From Arcuatula senhousia (Eukaryota; Mollusca; Bivalvia; Mytilida; Mytilidae): 64,000 nucleotides of DNA. Made by a program: the position numbers and the translations under genes. Positions within the stretch are counted from its first letter, which is position 1. Each line of letters begins with the position of its first letter. Location: the NCBI GenBank assembly GCA_963971305.1, contig OZ020308.1:18261092-18325091 (forward strand), written 5' to 3'. The notes beneath the pieces were generated by a model that was given only the letters and a program-made list of their open reading frames with translations, ran no database searches and was not told where the DNA came from. Of the stretch, positions 56,111 through 64,000 are shown in pieces.

Positions 56111-56489
56111 TAACTTTTGTTGCAATTTTGTTTTCAAGGGATATTGTCTACAAAAATCATTTTTTTCCAAACAACAAAAAAAAGACCAACGGATGTAATT
56201 TTAAATCATAAGATAAGATAAGATAAATTTGTACTAACGCATTTCAATAAATGGTTATGACACAACTAAAGAATTAATAACATAAAATACAAAGAAACAA
56301 TATGACTTAATAAATGAAAATGGATGGGTATATAATTGTTGAAACCTGGGGTGGCAGTGACTAAAATGTGTATGTAATGTACATGTAAAACAATTTGTAA
56401 ATGATAAGGGGGTTATCTACATGTATTAGTTACACAGTGTATAACCGGACAATACGCGATCACGGAAGTTGATCACTGTCCGGTGGATA

Positions 56490-57825
56490 AATCCTAGTAT
56501 GTTATTTTTCTCCAAAATTTTTGTGGTTTTTAGTGTGTATGAACACTCTATAATATCGATTAGGAACAAAGGTAAGTTGAATTTATACCTTGCTCATTTA
56601 TGGAACTTTTTAACGTTTCTTTCTGTAATCTTGACAATTCAAAATGTTAAAAAATTTCAATTGATCATCAGTGTTTGAACATTTTTTCCTTCACCGCTTA
56701 GCACATATTTGGAATTTACACACAAACTGCAATGATTTGATTAATATTTTTATTATTATCTCAAAGGGCAGTTGATAGACTCTCTACATTGACAATGATA
56801 GTTAAGATGAAATAAACAATTTTGTTTAAAACATCAAGTTTTGTAGTTTTGCCATAATCGTTTACTGTCCGATTAATTGGTCGTTTATTTTTTGTGGGTG
56901 TCCGATTAATTGCCTGTTTTGAATCCTCAGGGTTTGAATAAAATAAGTTATAATTTCAAATTACATGACGTATTCCCCATTCCTTTATTATATTCTACAG
57001 GTGCTTATTCAAAGGCTTATGAATATATTTTCATATTTTTATGATAATCTATTTCGTTATGTGTTTGGTTTATTTATTTATTGTACAGAAGAAATGTGGG
57101 AGCTCAAAATAGTCTCTACTGTTGGATTCGAAAAAAAATAAATGAAGCAGTGTTCATAACAAAATGGAAATCCATTCAACAAGATTATAAAAGAAAGGGC
57201 GATTAACAGATATGAGTACATTTAAAACCCTGGGCCTACTTTTTGCATGTCACTTGCATTGTGTATGACTTATTAATGCAAATGTCAAAATGGTTCATAA
57301 GGAGCTTTCCATTGACTGGAATCTTATGAAACAAATTTTCTTATCACATTGGACAGCCAGTGTACTGAGATATTTGAGTCATTCAATGTTCATTTACTTG
57401 GATTCATTAACGAACAACGTGCTCAAAACAGTAAAAGTCCCGTTAAGATGTGCAAACAATTTAGATCTAGATCATGGACGTAATGGAGCTTCCAACTGTT
57501 GGTAAATCCATTTTTCATATTAATAATCATAATAATAAAAAGCTGAACAATGATTTAAGTTGGTTTAAGAAATTTGGTAAGCCTTAGCGACTGTGATTGC
57601 AGATTATCACGAAAGGTTTATTAACAGCCTCGAATCTATAAACTCCCTTATAAACGGAACTATGCTGGCTATGGTTAATGCTGGAAATCAGATGACAGTA
57701 TTTATTTCCTGTTTTCTTCAATTAAAAATCGTACACCGTAAATTTATTGGACTGCCTTAATATGCGTTAATCATTGCTGGTTAGTTGATTTTTTTTACAT
57801 CAGCCGATTGATGATTCTCAGCTAG
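56490..57825. other. Interior of the CACAGTG element, no gene seen
   Basis: AT-rich with short ORFs, the longest about 70 residues without motifs. It holds the left pair of subterminal motifs. Confidence 0.45.
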
Positions 57826-57829
57826 CTGT

Positions 57830-58340
57830 CAGTAACAATGAGTGTTCAATAGAGTTCCTTTACCGTTCTTTTGTTTGTTCTTGTTTTTTGTCTTATGTTC
57901 TCTCTAGTGGAATTGGACTTTGATCGATTTGATTTTTATTGTGTTAAGTTTTTGTGCTTTGTCTTGGAATATTGATAGGGAGAAGGTTGTGCCCAAAAAA
58001 CTAGTTTAACCCCGCCACATATTACATGTGCCTGTCCTAAGCCAGGAATCTTTGACAAAGCTTTCGTTTGTACTTGTATTTTTGATGTTTTCTGTTCCTT
58101 GTTTAAGAAGGGGGTCTATCTGTGACTATTTCAGGGCTGGATTTGAATTATATGCATTTTATTTAGACCATGGGCCAATTGCAGAACCGCGAGCAGTGCC
58201 AAATGGCCTCGTTGAAGGCTGCTGGCGGTTGTCCATTGTGGTTTTTGTAAATTGCCGTTAAATTGTGGGTTGTGTCGCGTACACTTATTCCACATCTCAT
58301 TATTTTCTATTGTATTCACATAGTCCATTAAAAATAAAAA
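57830..58340 (+). repeat. Long copy of a dispersed bivalve repeat
   Basis: It runs from 'gatgattctcagctagctg' through 'gtgcctgtcctaagccagga' and 'ggctgctggcggttgtcc' to 'acacttattccacatctcat'. Fragments of the same family lie at 5660-5720 and 18190-18310. It is nested in the CACAGTG element. Confidence 0.6.
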
Positions 58341-58344
58341 TTAC

Positions 58345-58650
58345 AACAAAGTTCCAGACACTACATTTTCCTATGTCTTACGCGCGTTTCGTCTATTCAA
58401 GACTCAGCAGGGGAGCTCTGTGACGTGTTGTAACAGAGCTCTACCAAAAAATTTTAAAAATTCCAAACACAATACGAAGAGTGTTACCAAAAATAAGATT
58501 TTTTAAAGATCAAACTATGTTTGGGATAGGGGGAACTTTAGAGTTGAGACAATTTTAAACTTTAAACGCATGAAGCTTTAAACTCATGAAACGGATAACT
58601 CATAGATTTGTTGTGTTCTAAACGTCTAACAACAAGAAAAATATCAAAGC
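58345..58650 (-). mobile_element. Family-1 hammerhead element, mutated, minus strand
   Basis: The ribozyme reads CUGCUGA instead of CUGAUGA and has an insertion in stem I ('agctctgtgacgtgttgtaa' on the plus strand). GAAA and the CGCGCGU stem III remain. It ends at 'aactttgttgtaattttta', the family's 3' end. Inactive by the core mutation. Confidence 0.65.
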
Positions 58651-59085
58651 AGAGTGGCATAAAAGCCGGAAATTTGGCAACGCTGTAAATATGCATAGTT
58701 CAACGAGTAATCGCTCGCCAGCAATGTTTAAATAAACAAATTGAAAGATAGACAAACCATAAATATTGGAAGTAAAGTACTTTAAACTTTAAAACGTTCG
58801 AACAGGGAAGCCACTCCAGCAATGTTCTAGGCTCTTACGATATCGACCTAGCAAGCATTAGTCTACTCCATTCCAAAACCATTAAAACTGACCGCATTGT
58901 GTAATTCGGTATGTGTCTGTAAAGAGAACACCTTCACCTGAATATTGCAATGCCCATGTTAATCAATCAGTGCTGACTAAATCTAAATTCCTCTTAGATT
59001 TCAGCCAAATACTAGTATATATTTGCATGGAGCAGCACACTTGAAGTGGTGTGGCCACCTGAAGTTCATCTGATTTGAGCAATTT

Positions 59086-59900
59086 TACCTGCGTCGCCGA
59101 AGGCGAAAGCAAGTCTAGTAGTCGGGTCACTCCGTCCGTCCATTCGTCCGTACGTCCGTCCGTCCGTCGCGCTATGGGGTGCCTGTCTTGTGTAATCTGA
59201 ATCTCAAAAACGAAACGCTAGATATTTTTTGAAATTGCAACACAGTGATGACAGATATATTGAAAATGTGCACCTCACCTTTTGGGGTCATTCTATAATT
59301 TCGTTGAGAAATAAGGGGCCAAAAAAGGGCCAAAAAGTGTTTTTTTAATTTGTTTCCACAATTACTATTGTTTTAATTGACCATATGCTATGAAACTTTA
59401 CAGTAATGTTTCTTATTGTAAAAGGAAGGGTGGGGCTGATTTTGGGTGTCCCATCTTTTTCGTTTAGAAATTAGGGGCCATAAAGGGAGTAACAAAGCTA
59501 CTTTTTTATATGTTTCCACCATAACTTTTGTTCTGGTTAACCAAATGCTATGAAACTTTACAGTAATGTTACTAACCATAAAAGAAAAGGCATGGTTGAT
59601 TTTGGGTGTCCCCTCTTTTTTCGTTTAGAAATAAAGGCAAAAAGGGCAAAAAAGCCTAGAACGTACAGGGTTCAACATTTTTAGTGCGACACAGGGCCAG
59701 ACATCGATTGGTCTTGTTCAAGTTTCATTCTGTAGTAACAGATTGTCGATCATAACTATTTGTAACGAAAATGCGGCATATACATGCATATAAAACCTTA
59801 GATAAATAATTTCATTTGCAAAGTTTGAAAAGTCAGCTAGATTTTAAGAGAAAGGCCAACTTTCCAAATCTGAAATTTTACCTACATGTATAATCCTTTT
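59086..59900. repeat. Dispersed repeat with (CGTC)n tract
   Basis: It starts 'acctgcgtcgccgaaggcga', has CGTCCGTC repeats at 59127-59169 and three related internal segments with 'gctatgaaactttacagtaa' and 'tttcgtttagaaat'. No ORF. Nested in the CACAGTG element. Confidence 0.55.
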
Positions 59901-59901
59901 T

Positions 59902-60766
59902 ATGCCCCCGCGACGACATGTCGGGGGCATTAAGTTTTACTCATGTCCGTACGTCCGTCCGTACGAATTTCCGTCAAGCTTTTATCAAGAACCGTACATG
60001 AGAATGATTTGAAACTTGGTAGGATGGTTCAGTATGACAAACTGTAAGTCCTAAGTGATTTTCATACCTGACCGACATCTACTTCCTGTTTGGGACTTAG
60101 GCAAATGTGAAAATTTTCGTCAAGCTTTTCTCAGGAATCGTACATGAGAATGATTTGAAACTCGGTAGGATGGTTTCATATGACAAACTGTACCTCCTCG
60201 GCGATTTTGAGACCTGTAAGACATCTACTTCTTGTTTTGGACTTAGGCTGGTGTGAAAATATGTGCACATGACTTTAAAAATTTCTGTCAAGCTTTTCGC
60301 AGAATGATTTGAAACTTAGTAGGATGCATCCTCGGAAACCCAGGGGTTCTTCATTTGCATACTCATTCATCACCCCTGGGTCCATACGTATCAATTCCTT
60401 CGTTTTACACAGTTCTGAGTCGAGCCTTCTGATTGGTCGCTTAACAATGTTGTTAAGAGACGATTTATATTGTTTTTTTATTACAACTTAGTAAAGTTCA
60501 AGATCAGGGGAAAAGAACGCACAAATATGTGTCCAATCAGAATGCTTGATAGGAAAATTTGTAAAGCTGTCTAAAACGATGGAATTGATACGAATGGACC
60601 CAGGGGTGATGAATGAGTATGCAAATGAAGAACCCCTGGGTTTCCGAGGATGAGTAGGATGTTTCAGTATCACAAACTTTATGTCCTAAGCAACTTTCAG
60701 GTCTGCCAGACATCAACTTCCTGTTTGGGGCCTAGCGGGGGCATCCGTGTCCTATGGACATATTCC
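59902..60766. repeat. Dispersed repeat with GCCCCCGC ends, internally tandem, split by a MITE
   Basis: The ends are 'gcccccgcgacgacatgtcg' and 'gcgggggcatccgtgtccta'. Three imperfect units of about 150 bp inside repeat 'aatgatttgaaactt.gtag', 'gatg', 'cagtatgacaaactgta'. The third unit is interrupted by the element 60327-60652. Confidence 0.65.
60327..60652. mobile_element. 326-bp MITE with 9-bp target duplication
   Basis: The ends CATCCTCGGAAACCCAGGGG are inverted repeats; pairing runs about 80 bp with few mismatches. AGTAGGATG flanks both sides (60318-60326 and 60653-60661). Empty homologous sites occur in the sister units near 60015 and 60165. A 9-bp duplication fits a Mutator-type element. 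Matching ORFs on both strands are only the two arms. Confidence 0.85.
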
Positions 60767-61556
60767 TTCTTTTTTTTCCAAAAATTCCATTTACTTTATA
60801 CAAATTCAAAGCTTAGATGAATGATCACATGTTTATATTCGATAAGTTGCTTGAACTTAAGAGAAATTACAAAAATAGTTCTTTTGTAGTAAATCTCAAT
60901 CCTCATGCAATTTTATTGCAATACTTTGTTTGGATAAGCTGCTACCTTTTATATTTGTTCCAGGTTTTTTTTAAATCATTTTGCTCTAGCTGTATACCGG
61001 GGCTGTAAGGATATTTGTTTTGTTATTGCTACATTCAACCCAACAATTAATCGGACAGATAGATATAACTTTCTAACAATTAATGATTGTGTACAGTGGC
61101 AATTAGTCGGACAGAGACGAAGTGAGCAGTGCTCTTACAAATCCGATTATTATAAACAATCCAAACCATTTTCGTGAAATAATTTGACACCAAAGGATTT
61201 CCTATTTAAACAGCTTTAAATGGAGATGCAATGCACTATTTCAATGTAAGTGGTTCACTAATAATTTGTTGTTTCTTTCACTGCAATGAGTTTCCATTGT
61301 CAAAAATATCAATGATTAAACCACTTTTTTCGAAAATTAAAATGATCTACATTATATATTGATAATTTAAATAGTGACAAATAACAATGTAAACTAATTG
61401 CACGCTTCAATTTTTCTTAAAATTTAGTTTCGGCTGAATAAGGTCTTAAATTCATGGCAAAATCATACATTTTTATTAAATCAACTAGGATTTTACCACC
61501 GGACAGTGACCAACTTCCGTGATCGCTTACTGTCCGGTTATACACTGTGAGTTAAC

Positions 61557-63990
61557 TTACATTGTATTTATCTGGCATTTGTTGATAAATTCAATAATTG
61601 CCTTGAGCACTACTAAAGAACTACTATTTAATATAAGACAGAGTTTGTTTTCGGTTAAATAATTAAAATTTTTAAGTTCACATTGTAATTTATTGTTCAA
61701 CTCTTGCCTGTATATGTTGTATTTGGGACACTTGATGAAAAAATGTAATTCATCTTCAACTTGCCCACTTTCACATTTAGTGCACAATCTTGCACTTTTG
61801 GGGATATTTTTATAACGCCCTTTCTCAATTTCAAGAGAATGAGCACTTATTCGATATTTACAAATTGTGGACCTATCCGTTTTGAATTTACAGATATCTA
61901 CATAGTAAGGCTTTTGATTTGACTTATGAATGCTGTAGAAGGACAATTTATTACTTTCAATTAAGGTGCTATGTTGATTTTGTAATGACTGGTCATTAAG
62001 CCTTTGTTTTATGCATGATATATTTCTTTTAAGATTGTTGGTATTATCAATCAAGTAGCCAAAACCTAGTTTTCTGATCCAAGTTTTTATGGTTAAAATC
62101 CATTTGTTAGATTGTGGTAGGTTTATATATATTTTATTTACTAAAGTATTAGTTGAATTAGAAATATGATCCAAAAATTTGATTGAAAGAAATTTGATTT
62201 AATTTTTAAGGGGAATTCTGTTTAATTCAGATAAACAAGTCACGTTTTATGCTTTGCTATGTACTCCTAAAATTTCTTTTATAAATTTTATATGCAAATG
62301 TTCAAAAGGTTCAGTATCTTTAAGATTACTGTGGGCTCCCCATATCTCACATCCGTATAATATGATTGGATTTATTAATGTATCAAAGAGTTTTTCTAAC
62401 AACTTGCAAGGGTTGTCTAATCCTAGTGTTTTCTTTATTTTGAACCATGCTTTACTGCCTTTCTCCATTAGGAGCTTGGCAGAGATATCAATATTACCAG
62501 TGCATTTTAGTGTTATACCGAGGTACCAATAAGACTTAACAGTTTCAATTACAGTACCATTGATTTTAAAGCTATTTAAATAAGTTTTGCCATTAGAATT
62601 AAAAATAATAACTTTTGATTTTTGATTATTCACTTCTAATTTCCAGGATGAGCAAAAATCACTTAATAAATCCAGCGACTTTTGTAGTCCGCTTTCGGTA
62701 TTCGAAAGTAATATGATATCGTCTGCATATAAAAGAGAAGTAACTGAAGCATTTCCTTTTTTAATTGGGTTCCACTTGGGTTTTGTTGAGTTTAGTGACC
62801 AAGTCATTAATGTACAAGTTAAATAAAATCGGGCTTGAAACGTCTCCTTGTTTAACTCCACATTTAGAATAAAACTTCTACTTAAACCTTGTTTGAATTT
62901 GATTTAACAACAGGGGTTTCTATACATGGAATAAATTATTTTGAAAATTTGAGCTGGGATGTTATTTTTCTGTAACTTATAAAATAGTCCATCTCTCCAT
63001 ACTGTATCGAAGACTGTCTTTAAGTCAATGAATGCCGCGAACACTTTCTTTTTATTGCATTTATAAGTGTCAACAATGGGCTTCATTGTGAATATGTGAT
63101 CTGTGGTTCTAGCCTTTTCTTTAAAACCAATTTGATTTTCATTTATGATATTATTTTGATTGATGAAATTTGTTAATCTATTAAGTAGTATTTTATTGAA
63201 TAACTTTCCTAAATTGGATGTCAGAGAGATTCCTCTATAGTTAGATGGGTTGTTTTTGTCCCCTTTTTTATGAATCTTTCATTCCAATTTTTAGGGAAGT
63301 GTCCCTTGCTAAAAACTAAGTTGAACCGTTTAGTAAGTGGTTCTAACAGTTGAGGAGTGCCATGTTTAAGCATTTCATTAGAAATTAGGTCATTTGCTGT
63401 AGATTTTCCATTTTTAAGGGTTTTTATTGCTTTTGTGATTTCTTCTGGTTTGATTGGATCATCATATGGAGTTTTGTTTACTGTTTGGGGTTCATGTATA
63501 TTATTTATGAATTTATTTACTTTATCTTCAATGTGTCGATGAAAATCAGTATTGGGCATAGCATCAGAATGGTTGTTTATTTTCTCAAAAAATTGAATAA
63601 ATTCTTCTTTATTGAAGTTTTCTTCATTAATCATTGATTTGTTATTCAACTTATTTATCATATTCCAGAATGTATTGGGGTCGTTACTCATATTTGAGTA
63701 AATATCGTCACAGATTTTTTGCTTATATTTCTTTTCTTCAGATTTACACTTTCTTCTGTACTTAGAGAGGAAGAAGTAATATATCTTTCTGTATTCACCA
63801 TTATAAGGATTCATTGACTAATGAAAGATAACTTCTAACAGTATTCTTAAGCTCATGACAAGAATCAGAAAAGCATGCTTTGTTCTTGAATGAGATTTTA
63901 CTTTTAACAAATTTTGCTGACATTGTTGCAGTTTCTTGTAAAATTGAATTAAATGTTTCTACTGCTAATTCGCAGTTGTCATTTTTATTA
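61557..63990 (-). pseudogene. LINE reverse transcriptase, several frameshifts
   Basis: Reading leftward: a frame at 63820-63998 gives ...NDNCELAVETFNSILQE...; 63814-63221 gives the linker with EITKAIKTLKNGKSTANDLI; 63086-62904 gives AAFIDLKTVFDTVWRDGLFY (motif A, Asp present); around 62870 CGVKQGDVSSPILFN; 62861-62247 gives LLYADDIILLSNTE (motif C, DD present), WKLEVNNQKSKVIIFN and ILYGCEIWGAH; 62174-61557 gives the C-terminus with CTKCESG...DELHFFIKCP and the final stop. At least four frame breaks. It belongs to the same broad group as the plus-strand LINE at 41.3 kb but is not a close copy. Confidence 0.82.
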
Positions 63991-64000
63991 ATTAGAAAAT

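Larger units (their letters stand above)
56433..61549. mobile_element. 5.1-kb DNA transposon with CACAGTG ends (Transib/RAG-like), non-autonomous
   Basis: The left end CACAGTGTATAACCGGACA and right end are inverted repeats over about 66 bp with four or five differences. AGTTA flanks both sides (56428-56432 and 61550-61554), a 5-bp target duplication. Each TIR holds CCGGACA and TGTCCGG facing each other. Two further motifs, TGTCCGATTAATTG, lie at 56866 and 56899, and two more in the opposite orientation at 61044 and 61100, the outer ones about 433 and 436 bp from the ends. Transib and RAG-like transposons make 5-bp duplications and start with CAC heptamers; CACAGTG equals the V(D)J signal heptamer. 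No transposase frame is visible and no nonamer is obvious, so the assignment is inference. Confidence 0.7.
56207..64000 (-). mobile_element. Non-LTR retrotransposon (LINE), minus strand, split by a 5.1-kb insertion, runs off the right edge
   Basis: The coding part reaches from the right edge to 61557. Its 3' UTR continues on the far side of the insertion 56433-61549, from 56427 down to a tail of AAGAT repeats (plus strand) at about 56207-56226. The sequence joins cleanly across the insertion after removing one AGTTA. The 5' end with the endonuclease is outside the window. Confidence 0.75.

Noticed and set aside
56433..56490. True recombination signal sequence
   Set aside because: The heptamer is exact, but no ACAAAAACC-like nonamer is found at 12 or 23 bp; only a transposon-end reading is supported.
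60309..60673. Two ORFs sharing RKPRGSSFAYSFITPGSIRI on opposite strands
   Set aside because: They are the two arms of the 326-bp MITE read in the two directions, not a protein family.

Overview
This window is eukaryotic, intron-bearing and AT-rich. It is almost certainly from a bivalve mollusc, most likely a mussel (Mytilus-type). I infer this from the dispersed repeats I recognise as mussel/bivalve families, from RNA-type transposon debris, and from the absence of any long intact host ORF. No rRNA, prokaryotic operon or CRISPR array is present.

The recognisable host genes form one tandem family, all on the minus strand, spread over 0-38 kb. There are five members, here called A to E. A shows only its 5' part; B, C, D and E are complete. 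Each has a non-coding first exon ending at a GTAAGT donor, a 58-bp exon that begins with ATG directly after a CAG acceptor and encodes a signal peptide, and one last exon. The last exon encodes a short Thr/Ala- or Gly/Asn-rich stalk followed by a hydrophobic tail typical of GPI-anchor addition. All splice junctions are in the same phase, and predicted lengths are 110, 153, 81 and 72 residues. The first three units (A-C) also share kilobases of flanking sequence, so the array grew by segmental duplication. I do not recognise the family's function; a small, secreted, heavily O-glycosylated surface protein is the reading from sequence.

The rest is mobile DNA. (1) Two families of hammerhead-ribozyme elements (retrozyme-like). 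Family 1 forms exact 358-nt head-to-tail monomers at 46.2-46.9 kb and has further copies at 12.5, 16.5 and 52.6 kb. Family 2 has a different ribozyme and lies at 6.7 kb (inside gene B's intron, sense strand) and 47.2-48.1 kb. (2) Decayed reverse-transcriptase fragments, probably Penelope-like, near 15.4, 19.9, 22.9, 25.5-26.3 and 28.8 kb. (3) Two non-LTR retrotransposons: plus strand 41.3-43.5 kb and minus strand 56.2 kb to beyond the right edge. (4) A tRNA-derived SINE at 40.7 kb. (5) Several inverted-repeat DNA elements: a 2.45-kb palindrome at 9.3-11.8 kb, an 0.88-kb one at 18.7 kb, an 0.84-kb near-perfect foldback at 49.1 kb, and smaller MITEs.

From 56.2 to 64 kb there is a readable nest. 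A LINE was split in its 3' UTR by a 5.1-kb DNA element whose ends start with CACAGTG and are flanked by a 5-bp duplication (Transib/RAG-like features). That element holds further repeats, one of which was split by a 326-bp MITE with a 9-bp duplication. A second tandem segmental duplication pairs 43.5-46.1 kb with 50.9-54.4 kb and contains one weak candidate exon.
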